From Deltaproteobacteria bacterium (GTDB lineage: Bacteria; Myxococcota; UBA727; VGSZ01): DNA of 64,000 bases. Of the stretch, positions 37,478-46,797 are shown in pieces. The stretch spans positions 645,519 through 709,518 of the forward strand of contig JACOUT010000009.1 of NCBI GenBank assembly GCA_016177705.1. The letters run 5' to 3'. The position numbers and the translations under genes are program-made. The notes under the pieces are model-generated. The model searched no databases and was not told where the DNA came from. It saw only the letters and a list, made by a program, of their open reading frames with translations. How positions within the stretch are numbered: position 1 is the first letter of the stretch; every line of letters starts with the position of its first letter.

Positions 37478-39421
37478 ATGTCGCTGGAGCGTCGGTGGAC
37501 CGTGCAGGACAGCGCCGAGCTGTACCACACGCAAGCGTGGGGAGCGCCCTACTTCGGCGTCAACGCGCGCGGCAACGTCACCGTGATGCCGCGCGGCAAG
37601 GCCGGCCCGGACGGCGAGGGCGAGATCGACCTGAAGGAGCTGGTCGACGACCTGTGCCGCCGCGGCATCGGTGCGCCCATCCTGTTGCGCTTCAACGACA
37701 TCCTCGAGGCGCGCGTCGACGACCTGGCGGGCGCCTTCGCCACCTCGATCCGCGAGTACGGCTACAAGGGCGCCTATCGCGGCGTCATGCCCATCAAGGT
37801 CAACCAGCAGCGCCACGTCGTCGAGGAGCTGGTGCGCGCCGGCAAGGGCTGGCACCTCGGCCTCGAGGCGGGCTCCAAGGCCGAGCTTCTGATCGCCATC
37901 GCGCTGCTCGAGAGCAACGGTGGGCTGTTGATCCTGAACGGCTACAAGGACAGCGAGTACATCGAGACCGCGCTGCACGCGCAGAAGCTCGGCTTGAACC
38001 CGGTGCTGGTGCTCGACCGCTACGAGGAGCTCGACCTGGTGTTGCAGCTCGCGCGCGTCCACAACGTGCGTCCCAACATCGGCGTGCGCGTGCGCCTGTC
38101 GTCGAAGGGCGCGGGCAAATGGCAGGAGTCGAGCGGCGAGCGCTCCAAGTTCGGGCTGTCGTCGAGCGAGCTGTGCCGCGCTGTCGAGTTGTTGCGCCAG
38201 CGCGACATGCTCGACTGCCTCAAGCTGCAGCACTTCCACATCGGCAGCCAGATCACGGCTATCCGCAGCGTCAAGGACGCGATCCGCGAGGCGACGCGCG
38301 TCTACCACGACCTACGCCGCATGGGCGCCGAGAACCTGTCGCTCATCGACGTCGGTGGCGGCCTGGCCGTCGACTACGACGGCAGCAAGACCAACTTCCA
38401 TTCGTCGAGGAACTACTCGAACCAGGAGTACGCCAACGACATCGTGTCCGCGATCCAGGACGCGTGCGACAAGCCCGCCGACGGCGGGCCGCCATTGCCG
38501 CACCCGACCATCGTCACCGAGGCCGGCCGCGCGCTGGTGGCCCACCACGCGGTGCTGGTGTTCAACGTGCTCGGCACCAACGAGATGGCCTCGCCGCGCG
38601 TGCAGGAGGAGCTGAAGCCGAGTCCCGAAGAGCATGCGTCGGTGCAGTCCATGTGGGAGGCCATGCAGGGCGTCACCAACAAGAACTTCCAGGAGAGCTA
38701 CAACGACGCCCTCACCCTCAAGGACGAGGCCGAGACGCTGTTCGCCGCCGGTGTCATCCACCTGCGCGAGCGCGCGCGCATCGAGGATCTGTTCTGGGCG
38801 GTGTGCGAGCGCGTGGCGCGCACCATCGAGTCGCTCGACTACGTGCCCGAGGACCTGGTGGGTCTGAAGAAGACGCTGTCGGACACGTACTACTGCAACT
38901 TCTCGGTGTTCCAGTCGCTGCCGGATAGCTGGGCGGTCGACCAGCTCTTCCCCATCGTGCCGCTCCACCGCCTCGACCAGGAGCCGACACGCGAGGCCAT
39001 CCTGGCAGACCTCACCTGCGACTCGGACGGTAAGGTCGACATGTTCATCGACCTGCGCGACGTCAAGCCGACCCTGCGGCTCCACCCGCTGAACGGCCAG
39101 CCGTATTTCCTGGGGGCGTTCTTGGTGGGCGCCTACCAAGAGACGCTCGGCGACCTGCACAACCTGTTCGGCGACACCAACGTCGTGCACGTGGCCTTGC
39201 CGGAGAGCGGCCGGGGCTATCGGCTCGAGCACGTGGTCGAGGGCGACCGGGTGTCCGACGTGCTGTCCTACGTTGAGTACGACCGGAACGAGCTGGTGCG
39301 CCGGGTGCGCCAGACCGCCGAGGCCGCTGTGCGCTCCGGCTCGATCTCCTTCGAGGAGTCTGCCGCCTTCATGCGCCGCTACGAAGAAGGCCTGGCCGGC
39401 TACACGTACCTAGAGGACTGA
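37478..39421 (+). CDS. speA: Biosynthetic arginine decarboxylase
   Basis: A 647-residue PLP enzyme converting arginine to agmatine, with GGAAGGAGGG eight bases before the ATG; an earlier in-frame ATG at 37415 lacks this site. The PLP lysine is Lys107 in VMPIKVNQQRHVVE. Other family signatures are LGLEAGSKAEL, KFGLSSSEL, 'HFHIGSQI', IDVGGGLAVDYDG and a CDSDGKVD active-site Cys region. Length agrees with E. coli SpeA. With agmatinase it provides the agmatine route to putrescine. Followed by terminator-like hairpins. Confidence 0.96.
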   Translation: MSLERRWTVQDSAELYHTQAWGAPYFGVNARGNVTVMPRGKAGPDGEGEIDLKELVDDLCRRGIGAPILLRFNDILEARVDDLAGAFATSIREYGYKGAYRGVMPIKVNQQRHVVEELVRAGKGWHLGLEAGSKAELLIAIALLESNGGLLILNGYKDSEYIETALHAQKLGLNPVLVLDRYEELDLVLQLARVHNVRPNIGVRVRLSSKGAGKWQESSGERSKFGLSSSELCRAVELLRQRDMLDCLKLQHFHIGSQITAIRSVKDAIREATRVYHDLRRMGAENLSLIDVGGGLAVDYDGSKTNFHSSRNYSNQEYANDIVSAIQDACDKPADGGPPLPHPTIVTEAGRALVAHHAVLVFNVLGTNEMASPRVQEELKPSPEEHASVQSMWEAMQGVTNKNFQESYNDALTLKDEAETLFAAGVIHLRERARIEDLFWAVCERVARTIESLDYVPEDLVGLKKTLSDTYYCNFSVFQSLPDSWAVDQLFPIVPLHRLDQEPTREAILADLTCDSDGKVDMFIDLRDVKPTLRLHPLNGQPYFLGAFLVGAYQETLGDLHNLFGDTNVVHVALPESGRGYRLEHVVEGDRVSDVLSYVEYDRNELVRRVRQTAEAAVRSGSISFEESAAFMRRYEEGLAGYTYLED

Positions 39422-39427
39422 TTCCCT

Positions 39428-39449
39428 GAGGGTCTGTCGCCAGACCCTC
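39428..39449 (+). terminator. Hairpin terminator after speA
   Basis: A perfect 9-bp stem, GAGGGTCTG with loop TCGC, six bases beyond the speA stop. It is followed at 39450-39477 by a second hairpin (CCCCACG-CCGGC-ACA-GCCGG-A-CGTGGGG). No long T run follows, so the two together may act as a strong structured terminator or a processing signal. Confidence 0.6.
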
Positions 39450-39577
39450 CCCCACGCCGGCACAGCCGGACGTGGGGCCCCCACCCAAGACGGCTCCCTC
39501 CGGTCGCGCGCCTTTGCTTGCGCGCCGGTCGGGTCGTCCCTATGCTTACCCGCCCTTTGCAAGGACGGGAGGCCGCC

Positions 39578-39976
39578 ATGGCCGCGCGCACGCGTGAAAA
39601 AGACCTAACTGCTGCACAGGTGAAAGAGCTGACGCACGCGCTCTCCACCAAGCGCGACGAGCTGCTCGACGCGCTCAAGAGCCGCCGCAGCGACAGCGCC
39701 AAGCAGGAGACGCAGCGCGGTACCGGTGACGAGGCCGACCAGGCGAGCGAGGACGCGGAGACCGCACTCGAGACGCGCCTGATGGACCGCGACGCCAAGC
39801 TGTTGCGCGAGGTCGAGCGCGCGCTCGACAAGGTGAAGAACAACACCTACGGCCTGTGCGAGGGCACCGAGGAGCCGATCGGCTACGCGCGCCTCAAGCT
39901 GCGGCCATGGACGCGCTACAGCGTCACCTACAAGGAAGAGCTGGAGCGCGAGCAGAAGCGCCAGGGCGAGGGGTAG
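39578..39976 (+). CDS. DksA/TraR-family protein lacking zinc cysteines
   Basis: A 132-residue transcription factor of the DksA type, which binds RNA polymerase's secondary channel and helps ppGpp regulate stable-RNA promoters. A long coiled coil (about 10-85) carries the acidic tip D51-x-x-D54-x-A56 (DEADQA), as in working DksA. The zinc-finger region keeps only the first cysteine (Cys94); the other three positions are Thr97, Ser115 and Tyr118. It therefore resembles zinc-independent DksA variants (DksA2-like) that stay active under zinc shortage. An ACGGGAGG site precedes the ATG. Likely monocistronic. Confidence 0.85.
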   Translation: MAARTREKDLTAAQVKELTHALSTKRDELLDALKSRRSDSAKQETQRGTGDEADQASEDAETALETRLMDRDAKLLREVERALDKVKNNTYGLCEGTEEPIGYARLKLRPWTRYSVTYKEELEREQKRQGEG

Positions 39977-39987
39977 CGGCCTGCCCT

Positions 39988-41469
39988 TCAGTGCGTCGGG
40001 GTAACGCAGCGTGCCTTGGCGCGCAGCCGCTTGGGCACCTGTTGCACGCTCTGCACGACGACGTCAGTTCCCTTGTCGTCGGTGTAGACCCAGTAAGCGT
40101 CGCCGCGCCGCTCGCACGGCTCGGCGGTTTCCTGCATCGCCTGCCGCAAACGCTCCGCCTGCTCCTCGAGCTTCCGCTCCGCAGCCGCGGCGCTTGCACG
40201 CGCGTCCGCGTCCGACTGGTAGCGCCACCAGCCATAGGCGCCGGCGACCGCGAGCACGACCAGCAGTACCTTGAGCGCGGTCGCCAGGATCGCCGAGTCC
40301 TTCTTGTACGTCGGCCGGTGCCTCTCAGGGCTGCTGTATTCCTGCTGTGGAACGTGCTGTCTGGTGGAACGCGGCTCGATGGCGAGGTCGAGCGTGCCGT
40401 CGATGCGCTGGGGCTGAAATGCCGACGGGCCCGGCAGTGGCGCACGGGGCGGAGTCAGCATGACCGATGGCGACGGTGCCGGGGGCAGCGGCACCGTGTC
40501 CGACGGGATCGCCGCGCCCGCGCCCGCCTGTGGCGGGTTGATGCCGGTGACCGCCTTCGGCACCGCTGCGGCCGCTGCGAACGGGTTGTCGGCCGCCGCC
40601 GCGGCCGCGGCCGCAGCGTCCGCGATAGAGCGCGCGAGCGGCCCCTGGCCGCCACCGAGCGCCGCCTCGAGCTCGCGCAACGCCCGCGAGGCCTCGTGCG
40701 CCTCATGGAAGCGCTGCTTCGGGTCGCGCGCGCACATGCGCGAGAGTAGCTCCTTGAGGCGCTGCTCGATGCGCCCGGCGGCGGCGCCGGCGAGCGGCCC
40801 CTTGGCGACGATGGCCGCCGCCACCTCGGAGGGCGGCCCAGTGAAGCAGTTCTCGCCGGTGGCGGCCTCGATGAGCACGCAGCCGAGCGAGTAGAAGTCG
40901 GACGCGGGCGAGGCCCGCTCGCCGTCGATGAGCTCGGGCGCCATGTAACGCAGCGTGCCGAGCACCATGCCGGTCTCGGTCTGGGCGCCGCGCAGCTCGT
41001 CGAAGCGCGCGATGCCGAGATCGATGAGCACGGCGTCGCCCGTCGGCGTGACGATGATGTTGCGTGGGCTGACGTCTCGGTGCACCGCCGACAACGGACG
41101 CCCGTCGTCGCCGAGCGCGCCGTGGATGCAGCCGAGCGCCTCGGCGATCTGGCACCCCACGCGCGCGACCGACGCGGGCGGCAACGCGCGCTGCTTTCTG
41201 AGCGCGTCGATGGTCGGGCCCTCGACGAAGCCGAGCGCCAAAACCGGCAGTCCGTCGTGCTCGAAGGCCTCTATGGTCTCGACCAGGTTCGGGTGAAAGA
41301 GCTTGGCGCCAAGACGCCCCTCGTCGCGCAGGCGCGCGATCAGATCGGGGTCGCGCTGGCGCGGGCGCTTGAGCACCACCTGACGGCCCGAGGGCGCGCG
41401 CGCCAACAGCGCCTCGGACATGCCGCCGCTGCCGAGTGACCGAATGACCTCGAAGCGCCCGAGCTGCAT
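39988..41469 (-). CDS. Membrane Ser/Thr protein kinase (Hanks type)
   Basis: A 493-residue kinase. The N-terminal catalytic domain (about 1-270) has the Gly-rich loop GSGGMSEA, Lys34, the catalytic HRDVSPRN (130-137), a metal-binding motif DLG (150-152) where most kinases have DFG, and APE. A Pro/Ala-rich linker (about 290-390) leads to one membrane helix (ILATALKVLLVVLAVAGAYGWW) and a small coiled-coil plus Cys-containing periplasmic part. This is the PknB-like topology frequent in myxobacteria. The ATG at 41469 is preferred over a TTG at 41487. No phosphatase is adjacent. Confidence 0.9.
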   Translation of the reverse strand: MQLGRFEVIRSLGSGGMSEALLARAPSGRQVVLKRPRQRDPDLIARLRDEGRLGAKLFHPNLVETIEAFEHDGLPVLALGFVEGPTIDALRKQRALPPASVARVGCQIAEALGCIHGALGDDGRPLSAVHRDVSPRNIIVTPTGDAVLIDLGIARFDELRGAQTETGMVLGTLRYMAPELIDGERASPASDFYSLGCVLIEAATGENCFTGPPSEVAAAIVAKGPLAGAAAGRIEQRLKELLSRMCARDPKQRFHEAHEASRALRELEAALGGGQGPLARSIADAAAAAAAAADNPFAAAAAVPKAVTGINPPQAGAGAAIPSDTVPLPPAPSPSVMLTPPRAPLPGPSAFQPQRIDGTLDLAIEPRSTRQHVPQQEYSSPERHRPTYKKDSAILATALKVLLVVLAVAGAYGWWRYQSDADARASAAAAERKLEEQAERLRQAMQETAEPCERRGDAYWVYTDDKGTDVVVQSVQQVPKRLRAKARCVTPTH

Positions 41470-41487
41470 CGGAGCGAATCTACCCAA

Positions 41488-42813
41488 TCAGGCCGCGCGG
41501 CGCTCGTCGGCGAACAGCGCGTCGAGGAAGGCCGAAGGGTCGAATGGCCGCAGGTCGCTGAGCTGCTCGCCCACCCCGATCAGACGCACCGGCACCTTGA
41601 GCTCGTCGACGATGCCGAGCACCACGCCGCCCTTGGCGGTGCCGTCGAGCTTGGTGAGCACGATGCCGGTGAGCGGCGCCGCCTCACCGAACTGCTTGGC
41701 TTGGGCGATGGCGTTTTGGCCCACGGTCGCGTCGAGCACCAACAGCACCTCGTGGGGCGCGCCCGGACAGGCTTTGCCGATGCTTCGCGCCACCTTCTTC
41801 AGCTCCTCCATCAAGTTCACCTTGGTGTGCAGGCGCCCGGCGGTGTCGCACAGCACGACGTCGAAGCCCTCGGTGACGCCACGCTTGACCGCGTCGAACA
41901 AGACGCTCGACGGGTCGCCGCCGTCGGGGCCGGTGACGATGGGCACGTCGGCGCGGCCCGCCCACACCTCGAGCTGATCGGCGGCGGCGGCGCGGAAGGT
42001 GTCACCGGCGCCGAGCAGCACCTTCTTGCCCTGCCCCTTGAGCTGCGCCGCCAGCTTGCCGATGGTGGTCGTCTTGCCCGAGCCGTTGACGCCGAGCACC
42101 AGCACCACGCGCGGCGGCGCTCCGGTCACGTCGATCGGCCGGACCACCACCGAGGTGAGGATGGCGTCGGCCTCTGCGCGCAACGCCGCCTCGATCTTGG
42201 CGAAGTCGGTCAGGTCCTTGCCGTCGAGCCTGGTCTTGACCGCCCCGAGAAGGCGCTCCGCGGTACGAGCGCCGATGTCGGCGCCGAACAGCACGTGCTC
42301 GACGTCGTCGAGCACCGCGGCGTCGAGCTGCTTGCCCGACAGCGCCTTCTGCAGGCGGCCGACCAGGCCATCGCGGGTGGCCGACAGCGCCACGCGGAGC
42401 TGTTTGGCGCGCGCCGTCGCCTGTTCCCGCTCGGCGGCCGCGGCTTGCTCGGCGGCGCGCGCCTTGGCGAGCTCGTCGGCGGCCGGCTCCTCGCTGGACG
42501 GCGCGCCGTCAGCCGGCACCTGCTGCTTGGCGCTCAGGCGCTCCACGGCGCGCCGGGCTTCGTCCTCCTTGGCGCGCGCCAGCACGGCCTCGCGCTCGGC
42601 GACGACCAGGTCCTGCGCCTTGGGGACGGGCGCGCCCTCGGGCGCCGGCAGCGCCGCGGGCTCCTCGGTCTCGGCGCCAGGCTCGAGCGGCTTCTCGAGC
42701 TCGCGCGTGAGGTCAGCGATGCGCTCGCGGCGCTTCTTGGCGAGCGCGATGGCGCCGACGACGCCGAACAGCACGAAGAAGCCGATGAACAGCGCGGCGA
42801 CGAGGGTATCCAC
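41488..42813 (-). CDS. ftsY: SRP receptor FtsY with N-terminal membrane helix
   Basis: A 441-residue signal-recognition-particle receptor GTPase. From the GTG at 42813 it begins with a membrane helix ([27 protein letters not shown]), then an acidic/Ala-rich A domain (about 30-140), and the NG domain with P-loop [15 protein letters not shown], and TKLDG. FtsY docks SRP-ribosome complexes at the membrane for cotranslational insertion. E. coli FtsY has no true membrane helix, so the N-terminal anchor is a lineage feature. No ribosome-binding site stands out. The kinase gene follows on the same strand after an 18-base gap. Confidence 0.92.
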   Translation of the reverse strand: MDTLVAALFIGFFVLFGVVGAIALAKKRRERIADLTRELEKPLEPGAETEEPAALPAPEGAPVPKAQDLVVAEREAVLARAKEDEARRAVERLSAKQQVPADGAPSSEEPAADELAKARAAEQAAAAEREQATARAKQLRVALSATRDGLVGRLQKALSGKQLDAAVLDDVEHVLFGADIGARTAERLLGAVKTRLDGKDLTDFAKIEAALRAEADAILTSVVVRPIDVTGAPPRVVLVLGVNGSGKTTTIGKLAAQLKGQGKKVLLGAGDTFRAAAADQLEVWAGRADVPIVTGPDGGDPSSVLFDAVKRGVTEGFDVVLCDTAGRLHTKVNLMEELKKVARSIGKACPGAPHEVLLVLDATVGQNAIAQAKQFGEAAPLTGIVLTKLDGTAKGGVVLGIVDELKVPVRLIGVGEQLSDLRPFDPSAFLDALFADERRAA

Positions 42814-42876
42814 GTGCGATCTGTCGGCAGAAAGCGCGTGCGTGTCAACCGGCGCCGGCTGTGGCAGGGTGCGCGC

Positions 42877-43710
42877 GTGGCGCGGCGCGAGAGCACCTGG
42901 GCACGGCTGCAAATGAGCCTGTTCGACGTCGTGGGCACGGCGCCGGCCATGGTGCAAGCGCCGCCGCTCGCGCGCCCGGCCGAGGCGGCCGTCGCGCCCA
43001 CAGCTACGCACGAGACCTCGCGCACACGCCTGCTCGTCGACGCCATCCGTCGCCGCCTGCCGGGCGCGCGCGTGCAGCTCACCGACAACAAGACCGTGCT
43101 GTTGTCGCAGTCCGAGCGCGACGGCGTGCGGGTGGTGCGCGTCCACCAGTTGTTCCTCGATGCGCCCACCCCGGTGCGCGACGCGATGGCGACGTTCCTG
43201 GCGCACGGCGACCGTAAGAGCGGCCGCGTCGTCGACACGTTCATCGAGGCGCACGGTCACCTGCTCACGGGCGCGGGCCGTGCGCTGAAGGACGGTGCAC
43301 ACCGCGGCGCGGTCCACGACCTGCTGCCGATGTTCCACCAGATCAACGAGCGCTACTTCGCCGATCGCATCAGCGCCGAGATCGCCTGGGGGCAGTCGCA
43401 GGGGCTGCGGCGACGTCGCACCAGCATCACCTTTGGCAGCTGGGATCAGCGCTCGCGCCGCATCGTCATCCACCCGGTGCTCGATCAGCCGATCGTGCCC
43501 ACGCTGTGCGTGGCCCGTGTGCTCCACCACGAGATGCTTCATGCCCACCACGGCGAGCGGCGGGACGGCAACGGCCGGCGTGTGGTGCACGGTCCGGAGT
43601 TCAAGGCCGACGAGGCGCGCTTCCATGAAGCAGGCCGGGCCGACGCCTGGTTCGACGCCCACCTCGACGCCCTGCTGCGCTGGCGGCCGGGTACCGCGCT
43701 GCGGCTCTGA
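42877..43710 (+). CDS. SprT-like zinc metalloprotein
   Basis: A 266- to 277-residue soluble protein; the start is either the GTG at 42877 or the ATG at 42913, neither with a strong ribosome-binding site. The C-terminal half has HHEMLHAHH with the zinc motif HEMLH, and a downstream [12 protein letters not shown], the SprT/Wss1-type layout. SprT-like proteins in bacteria are mostly uncharacterised; eukaryotic relatives remove DNA-protein crosslinks. The N-terminal half is helical with no known motif. The gene is divergent from ftsY. Confidence 0.82.
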   Translation: MARRESTWARLQMSLFDVVGTAPAMVQAPPLARPAEAAVAPTATHETSRTRLLVDAIRRRLPGARVQLTDNKTVLLSQSERDGVRVVRVHQLFLDAPTPVRDAMATFLAHGDRKSGRVVDTFIEAHGHLLTGAGRALKDGAHRGAVHDLLPMFHQINERYFADRISAEIAWGQSQGLRRRRTSITFGSWDQRSRRIVIHPVLDQPIVPTLCVARVLHHEMLHAHHGERRDGNGRRVVHGPEFKADEARFHEAGRADAWFDAHLDALLRWRPGTALRL

Positions 43711-43766
43711 GACTCACTTGACGACCCCGCCGCGGGTCGCGTACATCGGTACGGCGCTTGGCACGC

Positions 43767-43841
<75 letters not shown>

Positions 43842-43847
43842 GATTCA

Positions 43848-43883
43848 GTGAAAAAGCCCGGCCATTCGGCCGGGCTTTTTCAC
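43848..43883 (+). terminator. Terminator after tRNA-Gly
   Basis: A perfect 16-bp stem with loop ATTC, beginning seven bases after the tRNA. The 5' arm holds five A residues and the 3' arm five T residues, so termination could work on both strands. Confidence 0.93.
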
Positions 43884-43940
43884 GCGGGGGGAAGGGGCCA
43901 CAGGCCACCTTCCCCCCTGCGCCCCCCAACCCCTGGAGCC

Positions 43941-43999
43941 GCGTGGCACGGCGTTCGCCTTGCGCTTCGCTTCGCTCGCGCGCGAACGCCGCGCCACGC
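43941..43999. other. Large imperfect hairpin ahead of porin gene
   Basis: An 18-bp stem with a single A-C mismatch (arms 43941-43958 and 43982-43999) around a 23-base GC-rich loop. It lies between the tRNA terminator and the porin promoter region, in an otherwise gene-free stretch of 286 bases. It may be a remnant repeat, a second terminator or a structured leader. Confidence 0.5.
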
Positions 44000-44059
44000 T
44001 CCCGTCGTTTGGCTTCGTGCCGCTTGCGCTAGCTGACTGGCACCCTCTCCGTAACCGGA

Positions 44060-44088
44060 AAGTCACGCGCGGCACTTGCGTCTGTCAC
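44060..44088 (+). promoter_or_regulatory. Possible Pho box ahead of porin
   Basis: CTGTCAC (44082-44088) matches the PhoB half-site, and AAGTCAC lies exactly 22 bases upstream, two helical turns in phase; the 7-mer between them fits poorly. The nearest half-site is 39 bases from the porin ATG. Tentative, helped by the phosphate theme of the neighbouring genes. Confidence 0.4.
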
Positions 44089-44127
44089 AGCGGCCACGCA
44101 CCGTGCGCGCGTCTTCCGAGGAGATCC

Positions 44128-45270
44128 ATGCGCGCCACGTTCGCCTTCGTCGCCGTCACGCTGCTGTCGCTGCCCACCCTGGCCGACGAGCCGTCGGCGC
44201 CCGGTGCCGGCTACAAGGACGGCTTCTTCGTGCAATCGCCCGACCAGGCCTTCAAGCTCAAGGTGCGCGGGCTCTTGCAGTTGCGCGGCACGGCGCTGGT
44301 GCCGCTCGACGACGCGAGCGCCAGCACACTGACCGCCGCCGTCCACCGGGCGCAGGTCGACCTCGGCGGCAACGCCTTCACCAAGCAGCTCGGGTTCTTG
44401 CTCAAGATCGAGCACGGCCAGGGCTTCACCTTCGTCAAGGACGCGTTCGTGAACTACGCCTTCGTGCCCGGCGTCCTCGAGCTGCGCGCGGGTCAGTGGA
44501 AGCGGCCGTTCTCACGCCAGGAGCTGACCGGCGACGCGCGCCAAGAGTTGGTGGAGCGCGGCTTGGTCAACTCCTCGTTCGCCGCCGGCCGCGATGTCGG
44601 CGTGGCGCTGCACGACGACCTCGACAAGTCGCCTGGCATCGAGTGGTCGGTGGGCGCGTTCGCCGGCGGCACCGACAAGCCTGCCGTCTCCGCCAAGGTG
44701 ATCGCCGGCGACGACGGTGCGCTCGGGCTCGATGGCGCCAAGATCAGCAGCGTGCCCGGCACGCTCACGCCCACGTTCGTCGGCCGCTTCGGCGTCAACT
44801 TCGGCGACGTCAAGGGCTACGCCGAGGTCGACACCGACGGCGGCGCGCCCCGTGGTGCCGTCGCGGCCAGCGCGCTCGAGGCCGTCGAGCTCGGCGATGG
44901 CGAGCGCGGCGCCAGCCAGGTCGAGGTCGACGGCATGCTCAAGCTGTACGGCGTCGACCTGTCCGGCGCGATGTTCCTGTCGGCGGCGCAGCAGGGCGCC
45001 GGCAGCTTCGACCAGGGCGCGGATCGCCTCGGGCTGCACGCGCAGGCTGGGGTGCTGCTGCTCGACCTGTGGCACCCGGCGCTGCGCTACGACCTGGTCA
45101 CCGAGCTCGACGGCTCCGCTGAGAAGCACGAGATCGCGGCGGCGCTCTCACTGCTGTTCTTCAAGCAGAACGTGCAGCTCCAGCTCGACGGCGGCGCGCT
45201 GGTCACCCGCGACGTCGACGGCCTGCGGACCGACGCGCGGCTGCGCTCGCAGCTCGTGCTCGCGTTCTGA
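44128..45270 (+). CDS. Phosphate-selective porin (OprO/OprP-like)
   Basis: A 380-residue outer-membrane protein with GAGGAGA before the ATG and a signal peptide ending TLADEP. The sequence is made of alternating strands typical of a porin: 'FKLKVRGLLQLRGTALVP', 'RAQVDLGGNAFTKQLGFLLKIEHGQGFTFVKDAFVNYAF', 'LELRAGQWKRPFSRQELT', and a C-terminal strand ending in Phe (RSQLVLAF). The WKRPFSRQEL phrase is typical of the OprO/OprP family. Its stop is 4 bases from the convergent phoU stop, so it ends up directly against the pst-pho cluster and is probably regulated by phosphate. Selectivity for phosphate is inferred. Confidence 0.85.
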   Translation: MRATFAFVAVTLLSLPTLADEPSAPGAGYKDGFFVQSPDQAFKLKVRGLLQLRGTALVPLDDASASTLTAAVHRAQVDLGGNAFTKQLGFLLKIEHGQGFTFVKDAFVNYAFVPGVLELRAGQWKRPFSRQELTGDARQELVERGLVNSSFAAGRDVGVALHDDLDKSPGIEWSVGAFAGGTDKPAVSAKVIAGDDGALGLDGAKISSVPGTLTPTFVGRFGVNFGDVKGYAEVDTDGGAPRGAVAASALEAVELGDGERGASQVEVDGMLKLYGVDLSGAMFLSAAQQGAGSFDQGADRLGLHAQAGVLLLDLWHPALRYDLVTELDGSAEKHEIAAALSLLFFKQNVQLQLDGGALVTRDVDGLRTDARLRSQLVLAF

Positions 45271-45274
45271 CCCG

Positions 45275-45961
45275 TCACGCTGGTGGGCCGCCGCGCTTGC
45301 CGGCGTGGCGGATGTCCTTGCCCTCGACCAGGAACACCACCTCTTCCGCGAGGTTGGTCGCATGGTCGCCGAGGCGCTCGAGGAACTTGGCGACCGCAAG
45401 CGTGTGGATGCCGCGCTGCAGTGCGCTGGCATCCTGGCTCATGCGCGCCAACAGCTCGCGCAGCACGCCGTGGTACAGCTCGTCGACGAGGTCGTCGCGC
45501 CTCACCACCGCGCGCGCGCGGTCCGCGGCGCGCGCGTTGAACGCGTCCATCACGTCCTTCAACATCTCCTGCACCAACGCCGCCATTTGCCCGAGGCCGG
45601 CGATCGGCGACAGCGCGGCCTCACGGGCCAGCTCGATGGCGCGTTCGCACAGGTTGACCGCGATGTCACCGATGCGCTCGAGGTCGGTGACCATCTTGAG
45701 CGCACACGCGATGAAGCGCAGATCGCCGGCGAGCGGCTGGCGTCGTGCCAGGATCGACTGGCACGCCTCGTCGATCTCGACCTCGTCGGTGTTGACGGTC
45801 TCGTCGAGCAGGATGGTGGTGCGCGCCAGCTCGGCGTCGCGCTCGGCGAGCGCGCGTGCGGCCTGGGCGACCATCTCTTCGACGCGCCCGGCCATCTTGA
45901 GCAGGCGGTCGTTGAGCGCGCGTAGCTCGCTCTCGTACTCACGGTCGGTGTGACGCGGCAT
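45275..45961 (-). CDS. phoU: Phosphate-signalling protein PhoU
   Basis: A 228-residue all-helical protein made of two PhoU repeats, each with a metal-binding pattern (ExxxDxxxD-like: 'VTDLERIGDIAVNLCERA' and 'AKFLERLGDHATNLAEEVVFLVEG'). PhoU links the Pst transporter to PhoR and keeps the Pho response off when phosphate is plentiful. Last gene of the pho-pst transcript; the ATG follows the pstB stop by eight bases. Confidence 0.96.
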   Translation of the reverse strand: MPRHTDREYESELRALNDRLLKMAGRVEEMVAQAARALAERDAELARTTILLDETVNTDEVEIDEACQSILARRQPLAGDLRFIACALKMVTDLERIGDIAVNLCERAIELAREAALSPIAGLGQMAALVQEMLKDVMDAFNARAADRARAVVRRDDLVDELYHGVLRELLARMSQDASALQRGIHTLAVAKFLERLGDHATNLAEEVVFLVEGKDIRHAGKRGGPPA

Positions 45962-45969
45962 GCGTGCTC

Positions 45970-46797
45970 CTACCCGAACTTGCCGGTGATGTAGTCCTCG
46001 GTGCGGCGGTCGCTCGGCTGGGTGAACAAGCGCTCCGTCGGCGCGCACTCGATCAGCTCGCCGTGCAGTAGGAACGCCGTCAGGTCGGAAGCGCGCGCCG
46101 CCTGCTGCATGTTGTGGGTGACGAGCACGATGGTGTAGCGCTCGCGCAGCACGTGGATCAGATCCTCGATGCGCGCGGTGGCGATCGGGTCGAGCGCAGA
46201 GCACGGCTCGTCCATCAACAGCACCTCGGGCTCGACTGCGAGCGCGCGGGCGATGCACAGGCGCTGCTGTTGGCCGCCGGAGAGGCTGCCGCCCGCCGCC
46301 GCCAGACGGTCCTTCACCTCGTCCCAGAGCGCCGCGCGCGTGAGCGCCTGCTCGACGATGCCGTCGATAGCAGGCTGTTTGCGCCCGCCGCGCAGTGCGC
46401 CCGTGAGCCGCAGTCCGGCCAGCACGTTCTCCCTGATCGACATGGTAGGGAACGGGTTCGGCTTCTGGAACACCATGCCGATGCGGCGGCGCAACAGCAC
46501 CGGGTCGACGTCGCGCGCGTAGATATCGTGGTCGTCGAGCAGCACCGAGCCGCCGACGGTGGCGCCGGGTACCAGCTCGTGCATGCGGTTGAGGCAGCGC
46601 ACCAGCGTCGACTTGCCGCAGCCCGAAGGGCCGATGATGGCGAGCACGCGGCGCTCGGGGACGTCGAGGGTGAGCTGGCGCACGACCGGTGTTGCCCCGA
46701 AGCCGGCGTCCAAAGCGCGCACCGCGAGCTTGACCGGCGTGGTCGCGTCCGCCGCCGTCGTCGTCGGGGGCGCGCGGGGGGCGGGAGCCGCAATCAT
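45970..46797 (-). CDS. pstB: Phosphate ABC transporter ATP-binding protein
   Basis: A 275-residue ABC ATPase. Walker A is GPSGCGKST; the PstB-typical '[11 protein letters not shown]', '[19 protein letters not shown]', signature [15 protein letters not shown] and '[15 protein letters not shown]' follow. The ATG overlaps the pstA stop (ATGA). It powers high-affinity phosphate import with PstA, PstC and PstS. An extra Ala/Pro/Thr-rich tail of about 25 residues precedes the conserved domain. Confidence 0.97.
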   Translation of the reverse strand: MIAAPAPRAPPTTTAADATTPVKLAVRALDAGFGATPVVRQLTLDVPERRVLAIIGPSGCGKSTLVRCLNRMHELVPGATVGGSVLLDDHDIYARDVDPVLLRRRIGMVFQKPNPFPTMSIRENVLAGLRLTGALRGGRKQPAIDGIVEQALTRAALWDEVKDRLAAAGGSLSGGQQQRLCIARALAVEPEVLLMDEPCSALDPIATARIEDLIHVLRERYTIVLVTHNMQQAARASDLTAFLLHGELIECAPTERLFTQPSDRRTEDYITGKFG

